64,000 nt of DNA from JAAXQD01 sp963790095 (GCA_963790095.1 CAWBNO010000013.1:1-64000); one strand, 5' to 3'; shown: positions 15,968 through 25,405, numbered from the stretch's first letter. Notes: generated from the sequence alone by a model not told the origin. Made by a program: numbers and translations.

Positions 15968-18529
15968 TTGAACGATAGACGCCAAAACTTATCCGTGACC
16001 CCTCGAACCGGAACCCTTGGAACGTTCTCCGGTGTGTTCACGCCCAGTGTGCTGACCATTCTGGGCATTATCCTTTTCCTCAGACTGGGGTATGTGGTGG
16101 GGAACGCGGGTTTCGGCCGCGCGTTAATTATCATCGGTCTGGCCAATGTTATCTCGGTTTTGACCAGCATATCTCTTTCGGCCATCGCCACCAATCTGAA
16201 AGTCAAAGGCGGCGGAGATTATTACCTGATTTCCCGCACCTTGGGTCTGGAATTCGGGGGGGCCATCGGTCTGGTTCTTTTCCTGGCGCAGTCTGTTTCC
16301 ATCGCGTTTTATTGCATCGGATTCGGTGAAGCCTTCAACAGCATGCTCCAGGGCGGAAGTGTGATTTTGAGTCCCCGAATAATTGCCTTTGCTGCGGTAT
16401 CTCTTCTGTTCGTTTTTGCCTGGCTGGGCGCTGACTGGGCCACCCGCTTTCAATATGTGGTCATGGCGCTTCTGACGGCAGCCCTTATGTCTTTTTTTGT
16501 GGGGGGTATTCCCCAATGGGACAGCGCAATGCTGGTCCAAAACTTGAGGGCACCTGCTGATGGCGCTGAATTTTGGGTGCTTTTTGCCATTTTTTTCCCA
16601 GCGGTGACCGGTTTTACCCAGGGGGTCAGCATGTCCGGCGACCTTAAAGATCCGGGTCGAAGCCTTCCCCTGGGAACGTTTCTGGCGGTGGGGGTGTCGA
16701 TTCTGGTTTATTTCGGCGTGGCCGTGGTATTCGCAGGGGTGCTCCCCAATTCGGTGCTGATGACCGATACCGATGCCATGAAACGGCTGGCCTATATAAA
16801 TCCGTTGATCGATGCCGGCGTCATCGCAGGAACCCTGTCATCGGCCATGGCCTCGTTTCTCGGGGCGCCCCGAATTCTCCAGTCCCTGGCAACAGACCGT
16901 ATTTTTTCTGTGCTCAATCCGTTTGCCAAAGGAACCGGCGCGACGTCGAATCCCCGCCGGGGGGTTCTGCTCTCGGGGGGTATTGCCGTTATCACCATCT
17001 CACTGGGGAACCTGAATCTCATTGCGCCGGTGGTGTCCATGTTTTTCCTCATATCCTACGGATTGATGAATTACGCCACTTACTATGAGGCGCGTGCCGC
17101 AAGTCCCTCTTTCCGGCCCAGGTTCAAATGGTTCGATCTTCGTCTCAGCCTGCTGGGGTTTCTGGCCTGCCTGATCACCATGATGGCCATCGATCTCAAA
17201 ACAGGGATCATTGCGGTATCCATCCTGTTTGCCGTTTACCAGTATTTGAAGCGAACGGCAGGTCCTGCACGCTGGGCGGACAGCCGGCGGGCCTATTACT
17301 TCCAGCGTATCCGGGAAAATATTTTCGCAGCGTCGGCTGAACCGGAACACCCGAGGGACTGGCGGCCCCAGATACTGGTATTTTCAAATGATCCGGAACG
17401 GAGAGCCCGGCTGCTCCGGTTTGCGTCCTGGATCGAAGGCCGCAGCGGCATCACCACGGTGGTTCGAATTCTCGAAGGGACCGGGGCTAAAATCTACAGA
17501 GACCGCCTTGACGCTGAAAATGAGCTTCGAAAAGATATCCAGGAATCCGGTGTCTCGGCATTTCCGTTGGTCATGGCTACCCCTGAGATCGAGGCGGGTT
17601 TGAATGCATTGCTCCAGGGGTTCGGCATCGGCCCGGTGAAAGCCAATACCATTTTGTCCAACTGGCTCAACCCTGAAGCGTCAGATTTTCACGGGTTCAG
17701 AAAATATTTGTTCGGAAGACACCTGCGGATCGTTTATCGGCTCGGCTGCAATATCGTCATCCTCCATACCGACGAAAAACCATGGACGGCTTTGATGGAG
17801 AGATCCCCGGGAGAAAACCGGATAGATGTCTGGTGGCGAGGGGACGCTACCAGCCGCCTGATGCTGTTATTTGCCTACCTGATGACCCGCAGTGAACCCT
17901 GGGATGAAGGCGCTATACGCGTTCTTGCCATCAATTACGAAGATGATTCGCCGGGCAATATGGCGGATCTCACCGATACCCTTAACGAGGTGCGAATCGA
18001 AGCAGAGCCAAAAATCATCCCGGAGGCCGATATGCAAAAAATAACCGAGACATCCAAAGACGCTGCCATGATTTTTTTGCCGTTCCGTTTCAGGAATAGC
18101 CAAATCATCGGGCCCGCGGACGTCCCTGTCGAAGAACTTTTACCCCGGCTGCCCACCGTTGCGATGGTACTTGCCGCAGAAGACATCGATCTGCAGGCTG
18201 AACCCGAAGCCGGAACTGCCGGTGAGATGGCGGCGGCACGGGATGCCAAAGATGATGCCGATAAAAAAGCCAGAGACGCCCAAAAAGACGCCGAAAAAGC
18301 CCAAAGGGCCGCAGAAGCGGCCAAAGAAAAAATTCGGATGTTCAATGAGACCGGGGTGTCGGACGATAAAACGGAAGAACTGACCCGGTTGGAAGCCGAA
18401 GCCAAAAAAGCCGAAATGGAATCGGGAAAAGCCTTACGGAGGGCTGCAAAGGCCGAGGCCAAAGCCCAGGATGCCGCCAAAAGTGCATCGGATCTGGGCG
18501 TGGTGGCAGATACCGAGGATCGTCAATAA
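15968..18529 (+). CDS. SLC12/APC-type transporter with cytoplasmic C-domain and coiled-coil tail
   Basis: The protein has 853 residues. Residues about 20-440 form 11-12 membrane helices with the start GVFTPSVLTILGIILFLRLGYVVGNAG, characteristic of cation-chloride cotransporter (NKCC/KCC-like) members of the amino acid-polyamine-cation superfamily. Residues about 450-740 form a soluble domain with SLC12-like motifs (PQILVFSNDPERRARLLRFASWIEG). The last 110 residues are an Ala/Lys/Glu-rich predicted coiled coil (KKARDAQKDAEKAQRAAE). The start codon is TTG, placed 7 bases after GGGAG. Transported ions or amino acids cannot be told from sequence. The adjacent cysteine desulfidase gene makes amino-acid transport worth considering. 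Confidence 0.8.
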   Translation: MNDRRQNLSVTPRTGTLGTFSGVFTPSVLTILGIILFLRLGYVVGNAGFGRALIIIGLANVISVLTSISLSAIATNLKVKGGGDYYLISRTLGLEFGGAIGLVLFLAQSVSIAFYCIGFGEAFNSMLQGGSVILSPRIIAFAAVSLLFVFAWLGADWATRFQYVVMALLTAALMSFFVGGIPQWDSAMLVQNLRAPADGAEFWVLFAIFFPAVTGFTQGVSMSGDLKDPGRSLPLGTFLAVGVSILVYFGVAVVFAGVLPNSVLMTDTDAMKRLAYINPLIDAGVIAGTLSSAMASFLGAPRILQSLATDRIFSVLNPFAKGTGATSNPRRGVLLSGGIAVITISLGNLNLIAPVVSMFFLISYGLMNYATYYEARAASPSFRPRFKWFDLRLSLLGFLACLITMMAIDLKTGIIAVSILFAVYQYLKRTAGPARWADSRRAYYFQRIRENIFAASAEPEHPRDWRPQILVFSNDPERRARLLRFASWIEGRSGITTVVRILEGTGAKIYRDRLDAENELRKDIQESGVSAFPLVMATPEIEAGLNALLQGFGIGPVKANTILSNWLNPEASDFHGFRKYLFGRHLRIVYRLGCNIVILHTDEKPWTALMERSPGENRIDVWWRGDATSRLMLLFAYLMTRSEPWDEGAIRVLAINYEDDSPGNMADLTDTLNEVRIEAEPKIIPEADMQKITETSKDAAMIFLPFRFRNSQIIGPADVPVEELLPRLPTVAMVLAAEDIDLQAEPEAGTAGEMAAARDAKDDADKKARDAQKDAEKAQRAAEAAKEKIRMFNETGVSDDKTEELTRLEAEAKKAEMESGKALRRAAKAEAKAQDAAKSASDLGVVADTEDRQ

Positions 18530-18745
18530 CCAATCCCTCAATCATTCCCGCCCAATGAATCTCCTTGAAGGAAAATATGGGGAAGAAATCAGGCTCATTT
18601 CCCGGATGAATTTTTCAAAATTGTGGGTTTAGATTTGATTTGGCAATTGAATTTTGTTATTTGAGCGTTGCCCTAAAAATAGGGTCACGACCTTGACCGA
18701 ATGACACAGCCTGAACCGTCATCTGGGCTGATGCTCAATGGTGAT

Positions 18746-18890
18746 AGAACCTATCTCAAAATAATCTTTTGGCCCAATCTCGGCGTTTGGCCCTCGTTTT
18801 AAGTCCTCGACATACTTAGAGTATGCCTGCGGGTTAAAACTCGGCCCCGCCTTGATCTTGAACCAAAATCTTTATTTTGAGATGGGTTCT
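18746..18890. repeat. 145-bp imperfect palindrome
   Basis: The ends AGAACCTATCTCAAAATAA and TTATTTTGAGATGGGTTCT are complementary with one mismatch, and the pairing continues inward with interruptions to a central GCATACT..AGTATG-type dyad. The element fills most of the 396-bp gap between the SLC12-like gene and the 113-residue gene. It differs from the 275-bp MITE-like family. The rest of this gap shows no gene. Confidence 0.75.
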
Positions 18891-18925
18891 AATGAATCCA
18901 TCCAATCTTTTTAAAGGAGACAAAT

Positions 18926-19267
18926 ATGTTCGGTAAAAAAGAAATCAACGATGTCGACTTGTCGGTGAATGAAGACAACCTCTACCAGGAAGAGTTCTTT
19001 ACCGACTTCGACATGGCATCCATCCGACGGCTGACGCCGGTCAAGCCCAATGGCATTCGAGATAAAAGCCGTAAACTGGTTTTTGTGGGGAATCTCAATT
19101 TAATGACCCCCCAGGGACCCCTTCCGATCCAGTCTGCCATCGACGCAAGACACCTTAAAGAGGCCATAGAAAAATATCCGGCGGCCATGAAACACGCCTT
19201 GGGTGAAATGCAGGAAAAAATCGAAAAGCTTCAGCAGGAAAAAGAATCCAAAATCATCGTTCCCTGA
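18926..19267 (+). CDS. Uncharacterised 113-residue cytoplasmic protein
   Basis: I do not recognise it. It is charged and soluble, with an acidic N-terminal half (DVDLSVNEDNLYQEEFFTDFD), a short predicted strand (RKLVFVGNLNLMTPQGPLPI) and a C-terminal helix rich in Lys/Glu/Gln (MQEKIEKLQQEKES). AAAGGAGA sits 8 bases before the ATG, so it is surely translated. It is flanked by a palindromic repeat upstream and a convergent oxidase gene downstream. Confidence 0.75.
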   Translation: MFGKKEINDVDLSVNEDNLYQEEFFTDFDMASIRRLTPVKPNGIRDKSRKLVFVGNLNLMTPQGPLPIQSAIDARHLKEAIEKYPAAMKHALGEMQEKIEKLQQEKESKIIVP

Positions 19268-19288
19268 ACACAACCCTTTTATTTCACT

Positions 19289-20686
19289 TTAGTCTGGAAA
19301 AATCTTGCCGGGGTTGAGGACCATATTCGGATCGAAAACGTTTTTTATTTCGGTCTGAAGCCGGATACTTTCCGCTGAAAGCTCCATGGGCAAATACCGC
19401 TTTTTGGCCTCACCGATGCCGTGTTCGCCGGAAATTGTTCCGCCCATCTGGATCACCCGGGCCAGTATGGTCTGGACGCCTTTTTCCACCCGGGTCATAT
19501 TGTTCCGGCTTTGGGCGGTGATGTTCAGATGGATGTTACCGTCTCCTGCATGCCCGAAGGCGTAAATTTCAAGGCCGTATTCAGCTTCGAACTTGGGAAG
19601 TTCAGCAACGAGGGCCGGAATTTTTCCCAGGGGAACCGCCACATCTTCGGGGATATACAGGGCGGAATTTTCGTGAATTCGCAGGGAAACCTGGCGGCGC
19701 ATCTCCCATATTCGCTCCCGCTCTTCATTGTCGGGAGCGGGGAGAAGATGTGTTGCACCGACGTCCTGGCAGATCTTTCCGATCACATCGATTTCATGCT
19801 TGATCTGATCCGGAGCACCGTCAACCTCGATGATCAGCAGGGTGGATTTTTCTCCCGGCACTTTGAATGGTAAAAGATCGTTCACCAGAGAAAGGCATCT
19901 GGCATCCAGGAACTCTATGGCCGAGGGCAGATGGCCACTGGTCAGTATTTTGGTTACGGCCCCCATGGCCAGGGGCAGGTCGTTAAACACCGCCGCCGTG
20001 CCGGCCACGGCTTCCGGGAACGGAATCAGCTTTAGAATCAGACCGGTGATAATCCCTAAAGTTCCTTCGGAGCCGGTAAACAGTTGCGTCAGGTCGTACC
20101 CGACCACGCCTTTACGGGTCCGGGTCCCGGTCTTTATGAGCCGTCCGCTGGGCAGGACAACTTCGAGGCCGAGAACGTAGTCCTTTGTGGTGCCGTACTT
20201 GAGGCAGGAAGGTCCCCCCGCATTGGTGGCCACGTTGCCGCCGATGGTGCTCTGTTCCATGCCGGCCGGATCCGGCGGGAAAAAAAGCCCTTTGCTTTGG
20301 GCCGCATCCCGAAGGGCTTTCGTAAGGGTACCCGGCTGCACTTCCGCAATGAGGTTTTCGGTGTGTACGGAAAGGATACGATCCATATTTTCCAGGGACA
20401 GGACCACACCGCCTCGTACCGGCAGGCAACCTCCGGCAAGACCGGATCCGCCGCCCCGGGGGGTAACCGGAAACCGGTATTCATTGGCAAGATGCATCAG
20501 CCGCCGGATCTGTTGGGTTTCTGTTACTCGAAGGACCAGTTCGGGCGTGAAACGGAGTTCAGAAGCGTCCTTGGCGTATGTTCTGACTTCTTCCGGGTTC
20601 CAAACGATGCATTCATCTCCCAGCTCCCGGATGATCTGGGTTCGGATTCTGTCTGTTATGGGCGAGTATTCAACCATTTTATCCAC
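19289..20686 (-). CDS. FAD-linked 2-hydroxyacid oxidase, GlcD/D-lactate dehydrogenase type
   Basis: This 465-residue protein has the FAD-binding type-4 (VAO/PCMH) domain at about 45-220, with the pyrophosphate loop VTPRGGGSGLAGGCLPVRGGVVLS and the second motif GGNVATNAGGPSCLKYGTTKDYVLGLEVVLPSG. The C-terminal substrate cap follows, ending EHGIGEAKKRYLP with the conserved active-site His/Glu. Family members oxidise glycolate, D-lactate or related 2-hydroxyacids. The start is probably GTG 20686 or ATG 20677. It is 17 bp downstream of a polar amino-acid ABC permease and probably in the same transcript. No GlcE/GlcF partner is adjacent, so the electron acceptor is unknown. Confidence 0.88.
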   Translation of the reverse strand: MDKMVEYSPITDRIRTQIIRELGDECIVWNPEEVRTYAKDASELRFTPELVLRVTETQQIRRLMHLANEYRFPVTPRGGGSGLAGGCLPVRGGVVLSLENMDRILSVHTENLIAEVQPGTLTKALRDAAQSKGLFFPPDPAGMEQSTIGGNVATNAGGPSCLKYGTTKDYVLGLEVVLPSGRLIKTGTRTRKGVVGYDLTQLFTGSEGTLGIITGLILKLIPFPEAVAGTAAVFNDLPLAMGAVTKILTSGHLPSAIEFLDARCLSLVNDLLPFKVPGEKSTLLIIEVDGAPDQIKHEIDVIGKICQDVGATHLLPAPDNEERERIWEMRRQVSLRIHENSALYIPEDVAVPLGKIPALVAELPKFEAEYGLEIYAFGHAGDGNIHLNITAQSRNNMTRVEKGVQTILARVIQMGGTISGEHGIGEAKKRYLPMELSAESIRLQTEIKNVFDPNMVLNPGKIFPD

Positions 20687-20703
20687 ATAAAATTTATTAT
20701 CCT

Positions 20704-21369
20704 TTAGGCCTTCCCAAAACCCGGAACCTTGTACTTTTTTTCGATCTTTTGAAGCATAAACGAGGCCATGGTCACAAGTACCAGGTAATAAAAGCCGAGG
20801 AAAAGGAAAACCTCGGTATACCGGAACGTTCGGGTGGCGATAATTTTGCCTTCACCGGTCAGTTCAATGCACGTAATGATGTATGCCAGAGACGAATACT
20901 TAATCAGGTATATGATCTCGTTGCTGCAGCCGGGGAGGGCCCGTCGAATCGCCTGGGGGACGATGATGTGGCACATGGTTTTAAAGGTGGAAAACCCCAT
21001 GGATTGGGCCGCCAGGAGTTGGCCTCTTTTTATGGATAAAAGGCCGCCCCGGATATATTCGGAATGGTACGCGCTGCTGCACAGGATAAAACCGATAACG
21101 GCCGCCGCGTATGCATCCAGGTAAATGCCGAGATTCGGCAGGCCGAAATAGAGTATAAACAGCTGAACCAGCAGGGGGGTCCCTCGAAAAACGGCGGCAT
21201 ACCCGTTGGCGACCCTTTGGATGGCCGGAGGGCCATAGGTCCGTAGGGTCCCGATCACAATTCCGAAGATCAGTCCAAACGTTCCGGCTGGAACGATCAG
21301 CTTGACGCTCATGACGAGTCCCCGATTGAGTGCCGGGATCAACTGGGTCGTAAAAAAGGCCGTTTCCAA
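20704..21369 (-). CDS. Polar amino-acid ABC transporter permease (second)
   Basis: The 221 residues have about five membrane helices and the His/Glu/Gln/Arg/opine-family permease signature AVFRGTPLLVQLFILYFGLPNLGI. The EAA loop is AQSMGFSTFKTMCHIIVPQAIRRALPG. The start codon is TTG, four bases after the ATPase stop and behind GAAAGGG. It pairs with the permease at 22149-22817. Confidence 0.9.
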   Translation of the reverse strand: METAFFTTQLIPALNRGLVMSVKLIVPAGTFGLIFGIVIGTLRTYGPPAIQRVANGYAAVFRGTPLLVQLFILYFGLPNLGIYLDAYAAAVIGFILCSSAYHSEYIRGGLLSIKRGQLLAAQSMGFSTFKTMCHIIVPQAIRRALPGCSNEIIYLIKYSSLAYIITCIELTGEGKIIATRTFRYTEVFLFLGFYYLVLVTMASFMLQKIEKKYKVPGFGKA

Positions 21370-21373
21370 TTAA

Positions 21374-22135
21374 TTACCCTTTCTCTTCATATAAATCATC
21401 GAGCCGGGAACAGAAGTCCTTGGATCGGGTGCATGCGTCCGGGGACAGCAGCTCTTCCGGTGTTCCCTGCTCGAGGATGATGCCGTTTTCCAAAAAAATC
21501 ACTTCATGGGCCAAAGATCGCGTAAAGGCGATCTGATGGGTGGCCAAAATCATGGTCATGCCGCCGTGGGCCAAATTCCGGATGACCGATAGAACTTCGC
21601 CGATCAGTTCCGGATCCAGGGCGGATGTGGGTTCATCCAAAAGCATGATTTTTGGATCCATGGCAAGGGCTCTGGCAATGGAAACCCGCTGTTTCTGTCC
21701 GCCGGACAGCTCAGCCGGGTAAAGATCGATCTTGTCTCCCAAGCCCACCCGTTCGAGTTCGGCCACAGCCCGATCTCTGGCCTTGGACCGGTGCATCTTT
21801 TTAACCTTCCGGAGCGCAATGGCGACGTTATCCAGGGCATTCAGGTGGTCAAACAGGTTGAAGTCCTGAAAGATCATGCCCACCTGCTGACGAAAGGCAT
21901 AGAGATCGCGCTTGCGCCGGTTTTGAATTTCAACGCCGTCCAGCCACACCCGCCCGCTGTCCGGGGGAAGGAGGAAGTTGATACACTGGAGAAGGGTGCT
22001 TTTACCGGCCCCCGATGGCCCGATAAGTACCTTTAATTCCCCCTTGTTGAGACTCAAGGATACGGATTTGAGGATCTCCTTTCCCCCGAGGGTTTTTGAA
22101 ATATTTTCTATACGCAGTATGGGTTCTTGGGTCAT
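21374..22135 (-). CDS. Polar amino-acid ABC transporter ATP-binding protein
   Basis: Walker A is GPSGAGKST, the signature LSGGQKQR, Walker B IMLLDEPTSALDP, and the H-loop ATHQIAFTRSLA. This is the GlnQ/HisP class. I start it at the ATG of MTQEPILRIENISK because AAGGAAG lies 8 bases before it. The longer frame to 22186 would overlap the upstream permease and add 17 residues of no known domain. It sits between the two permease genes. Confidence 0.92.
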   Translation of the reverse strand: MTQEPILRIENISKTLGGKEILKSVSLSLNKGELKVLIGPSGAGKSTLLQCINFLLPPDSGRVWLDGVEIQNRRKRDLYAFRQQVGMIFQDFNLFDHLNALDNVAIALRKVKKMHRSKARDRAVAELERVGLGDKIDLYPAELSGGQKQRVSIARALAMDPKIMLLDEPTSALDPELIGEVLSVIRNLAHGGMTMILATHQIAFTRSLAHEVIFLENGIILEQGTPEELLSPDACTRSKDFCSRLDDLYEEKG

Positions 22136-22148
22136 TGTCGTCGCTTCC

Positions 22149-22817
22149 TTAATGAGCATAGCCGGGTATCCGGACCTTTTCTTCAAGTTTTAACAGCGCC
22201 CGAACGCCCAGCCAGGTCAGAATGAAATAGAGGCATCCGGCCGTGATGTAAAGGGGCAGGTGGTGATACGTCCGTGAGGCGACAAAATGACTGCGCGCCA
22301 TGATTTCAGAGGTTCCCAAGACAAACGCAAGGGCGGAGTCCTTGAGGATAATGGAATACTCATTGGACCAGGCGGGGATGGAGAACCTAAGGGCCTGGGG
22401 CAGAATAATAGAGATAATGGCAGTCAAATCGCTCATCCCCAGTGCCTTTGCAGCTTGAAACTGGCCCCGGGGTAACGAGAGCATGGCGCCCCTGAAAATT
22501 TGAGACTGATAGGCCGCGGTGGTCATGCCCAGGACCAGGATAGATGCGGCAAATGCGCTCAGATTAAGGCCGATGAGGGCGAACAGTCCGAAATAAAAAA
22601 GGAACAGAAGAACCAATACCGGAACTCCCCTGAAAAACCAGACGTAAAATCCCACGGCCCAGCGGACGGCACGATTTCCGAAAACCTGGCCGACGGCCAT
22701 GTGAATACCGATAACCAAGCCGATTCCCATGGCACCGATGACGATGCCGATGGTCACCAACGCTCCCTCCAGCAGGTAGGGGAGTGCTTCCAGAATGGCG
22801 GAGAGTGTATCAAACAT
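22149..22817 (-). CDS. Polar amino-acid ABC transporter permease (first)
   Basis: The 222-residue protein has about five membrane helices with FYVWFFRGVPVLVLLFLFYFGLFALIGLNLSAFAAS, the HisM/GlnP-type signature, and the EAA loop AKALGMSDLTAIISIILPQALRFSIPAWSNEY. It lies downstream of the binding-protein gene across a rho-independent terminator at 22838-22876, which probably lowers its expression relative to the binding protein. Confidence 0.9.
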   Translation of the reverse strand: MFDTLSAILEALPYLLEGALVTIGIVIGAMGIGLVIGIHMAVGQVFGNRAVRWAVGFYVWFFRGVPVLVLLFLFYFGLFALIGLNLSAFAASILVLGMTTAAYQSQIFRGAMLSLPRGQFQAAKALGMSDLTAIISIILPQALRFSIPAWSNEYSIILKDSALAFVLGTSEIMARSHFVASRTYHHLPLYITAGCLYFILTWLGVRALLKLEEKVRIPGYAH

Positions 22818-22837
22818 CTTAGAATAGTTCGACCTCC

Positions 22838-22876
22838 AAAAAAAACGGAAGGCGCAGGTTAACCCGACGCCTTCCG
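22838..22876 (-). terminator. Intra-operon rho-independent terminator
   Basis: Read on the minus strand, CGGAAGGCG pairs with CGCCTTCCG (9 bp, 13-nt loop) and is followed by eight Ts. It lies between the binding-protein gene and the first permease. Partial read-through would give more binding protein than permease. Confidence 0.8.
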
Positions 22877-22913
22877 AATATGGTCTACTTCCTCAAGGGG
22901 GCATGTGGACCCG

Positions 22914-23663
22914 CTATTTTCTGAGGTATTTTTTAACCAATTCATCCCAATAAGGATCTGCCATGAGCATTTTCAGCCCTTTGTTGAGCGTATCAAGCAG
23001 TTCCGCATCCTGCTTGCGAACCGCATAACCGAAATTCTCATCATGCATGCCAAAGGTGCCGAGGATCTTGACCGGTTTTTTAGCGGCAGCGTCTTCAGCC
23101 GGCGCATCATCCATTGCAGCTGCGGAAATACGGCCGTTCAGAACATCTTCAACTGCCATCGGCGCGGAGTCATAATATATCAGTTCAAAATTCCAGCCTT
23201 TTTTGACCGCAGTGTCTTTAAGCCATTCCGCTTCGCTGGTTCCTCGCTGAACACCCAGACGCTTTTTCCCTGTAAGCACCTGGTCCACCGTCAAATCGGC
23301 ATCTTTCTTTCCCACGAAGACCTGCTTGATTTCCCAATACGGGATGGTGAAGTTGACAATTTTCTGGCGTTCGGGGGTAATGCTCATGCCCGAAGCAACA
23401 AAATCAATCTTTTTGGCCACCAGGTTGGGAATGATTCCGTCCCAGTCCATGGGCTGATGTTTGACCGTAAACCCCATTTTTTTTGCAATCCAGTTGACCG
23501 CGTCAATATCAAAGCCGCCCGGAGTGCCTGCTTTGTCCACATAGGCAAACGGCGGGAAGTTGGCATCAATGCCGTTGATAAGTTCTTTGGCGCAGACAGT
23601 GCCGCTTGAAATCATAAAAAGTGCCAAAACAACTGCCATGAACAACGAAAGTTTTTTAACCAT
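22914..23663 (-). CDS. Polar amino-acid ABC transporter periplasmic binding protein
   Basis: Residues 1-25 are a signal peptide (KK, hydrophobic core, cleavage near VCAKE). The mature 225 residues match the SBP_bac_3 family, with INGIDANFPPFAYVDKAGTPGGFDIDAVNWIAKKMG at the N-terminus and DFVASGMSITPERQKIVNFTIPYWEIKQVFVG in the middle. The R-x-x in SITPERQK binds the ligand carboxylate in the family. AGGAGG lies 8 bases before the ATG. It is the first gene of the minus-strand ABC operon ending in the GlcD-like oxidase. The ligand is not predictable with confidence. Confidence 0.92.
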   Translation of the reverse strand: MVKKLSLFMAVVLALFMISSGTVCAKELINGIDANFPPFAYVDKAGTPGGFDIDAVNWIAKKMGFTVKHQPMDWDGIIPNLVAKKIDFVASGMSITPERQKIVNFTIPYWEIKQVFVGKKDADLTVDQVLTGKKRLGVQRGTSEAEWLKDTAVKKGWNFELIYYDSAPMAVEDVLNGRISAAAMDDAPAEDAAAKKPVKILGTFGMHDENFGYAVRKQDAELLDTLNKGLKMLMADPYWDELVKKYLRK

Positions 23664-23976
23664 GTTTCCGACCTCCTGATGATTTGAATTTACGTTTTGA
23701 TCCGCCTGCGGTCACCAGCAACCAGGCACTATAACCCTAATCTTTCGGGTAAATCTCAAGGTATCTCAAGTCGATTCAATTCCGAAAGATCTTGCCAGAC
23801 GGATTCGCTATTGTCTTTAACATCCCCCGCTCGATAGCAGTTGAGATGTCGGCTGTCAAGAGCTATCCATACAAATAAGGCGCCGCATTGGCTTCTCTGA
23901 AAAGGGTAAACGCTTTTTTGCCGTCGGCGTTGAACCATTTGGAAAAATATTTTAAAGTTCCCATCCAAGGGGAATA
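23664..23976. other. Gap between the binding-protein gene and aroB
   Basis: The stretch holds the upstream region of the minus-strand ABC operon. A promoter must lie here for the minus strand, but I see no convincing -35/-10 pair. No coding region was found. Confidence 0.4.
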
Positions 23977-25014
23977 TTATAGGGGGTCGATGTGTTCTTC
24001 GATCACGGCTTCGAGTTCTTCCATGGGAATTCGATCCACGAATGCAGTGCCGATTTCATTGAGCCAAACGAAATATATACGGTCCCCTTGGCGCTTTTTA
24101 TCTTTTTTCAGGGCATCGAGCACCATTTTTCTGTCCCCTTTAATCCGGGTGGGCAGCCCTAAATTCCGGAGTAGATTTTTGATCCTTTCAGCATCGTTGG
24201 CCGATAGGAACCCTCTTTTTACGGAGAGTGACGAAGCGATGACCATTCCGGCACTGACAGCCTCTCCGTGGGGAACACCGGTTGTTTTTTCAATGGCATG
24301 TCCGAAAGTATGTCCAAAATTGAGCTTTCGGCGCTCCCCTTTTTCCAATTCATCCCGGTTGACGATGCCGGATTTAATGACAATGGACTCATACACCAGT
24401 TTCCCGACGACGCCCATATCCAAATCCAAAGCTTTTTGATACTGTTCTTCAAGATACCTAAAGAGATCCGCGTCTCCAATGGCGGCATGTTTTACAATCT
24501 CTGCCAGTCCGCACAAGACCTCCTTTTTTCGCAGGGTCTTCAATAGATTCAGATCGCAGATTACAAATTCGGGCTGGCTGAAAACGCCGATCATATTTTT
24601 ATACCCCTTGAAGTTAACGCCGTTTTTCCCGCCGACACTGGCGTCGACCTGTGAGAGAAGGGTTGAGGAGACAAAGCCGAACCCTATGCCCCGGAGATAG
24701 ATCGATGCAACGAAGCCTGTAATATCGGAGACAATCCCGCCCCCGATTCCGATGATAAAGGTCGAGCGGTCCGCCCCGAGGGCCACAAGTTCTTCACAGA
24801 TATATTCCACCGTATGAAGGGTTTTTATCTTCTCGCCGGTTTCTATGGTTATAACGGGGTGGGGCGGAAATTTATGTCCATAAAAATCCTTAACGTTGAT
24901 ATCCGTGATAATCACCACATTTTCCGAGGGAATGTATTTGTCCAGACGTTCCAATGTTTCACCGACCCGAATGACCGAGCTGCCGGTGTCTCCATGAATT
25001 TCAAAGGTTTTCAT
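23977..25014 (-). CDS. aroB: 3-dehydroquinate synthase
   Basis: AroB converts DAHP to 3-dehydroquinate, the second shikimate step, with NAD+ and a divalent metal. The 345-residue protein has the NAD-binding GIGGGIVSDITGFVASIYLRGI, the SQVDASVGGKNGVNFKGYKNMIG active-site stretch and the metal ligands in LNFGHTFGHAIE and PHGEAVSAGM. GGGAG precedes ATG 25014 by six bases; a longer frame to 25056 has no support. It is transcribed divergently from the aroG-pheA-type fusion, the first and committed enzyme of the same pathway, with MITE copy 2 and an attenuator between them. Confidence 0.95.
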   Translation of the reverse strand: MKTFEIHGDTGSSVIRVGETLERLDKYIPSENVVIITDINVKDFYGHKFPPHPVITIETGEKIKTLHTVEYICEELVALGADRSTFIIGIGGGIVSDITGFVASIYLRGIGFGFVSSTLLSQVDASVGGKNGVNFKGYKNMIGVFSQPEFVICDLNLLKTLRKKEVLCGLAEIVKHAAIGDADLFRYLEEQYQKALDLDMGVVGKLVYESIVIKSGIVNRDELEKGERRKLNFGHTFGHAIEKTTGVPHGEAVSAGMVIASSLSVKRGFLSANDAERIKNLLRNLGLPTRIKGDRKMVLDALKKDKKRQGDRIYFVWLNEIGTAFVDRIPMEELEAVIEEHIDPL

Positions 25015-25130
25015 TGTGTGCTCCCGAAGGTTAATTGCCGGAGATTTTCCCCGCAAGATTATTTGCTAATAATTTTCTTAAACTTTTACAGAATCTTGCA
25101 AAAATCGCAACACCTAATCGAGGACGCATC

Positions 25131-25405
25131 CGGGAAAACGCATTTGAGAGCCAATAGAGAGAGAACGCTCCACGGCGGCGCATATCTCTTTCCAACCGAC
25201 TGGAACTTGTGCTCGAGCACCCGTAAGCCCGAGCCGTGCCAGAGTTATAAAGAACCATTCGTCAATAAAATATCCGATGGATGTTTTAAATTATAATTTC
25301 ATTCGGCTCGGTCTAACGGGTGCTAAAGCCCTTCAAACAGCCATTCGGTTTCCAAGAGAAACACGCCGTCGCTTCGCTGTACCGAAATCAAATGCGTACC
25401 CCCTG
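25131..25405 (+). mobile_element. MITE-like palindromic element, copy 2
   Basis: The 5' end CGGGAAAACGCATTTG and 3' end CAAATGCGTACCCCCTG fit the family terminal repeats with changes at the outer bases. The internal sequence is nearly identical to the other copies. It lies between aroB and the phenylalanine leader. The 3' boundary sequence CCCCCTGAACACGTAC is also found inverted at 31494-31513. Confidence 0.85.
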
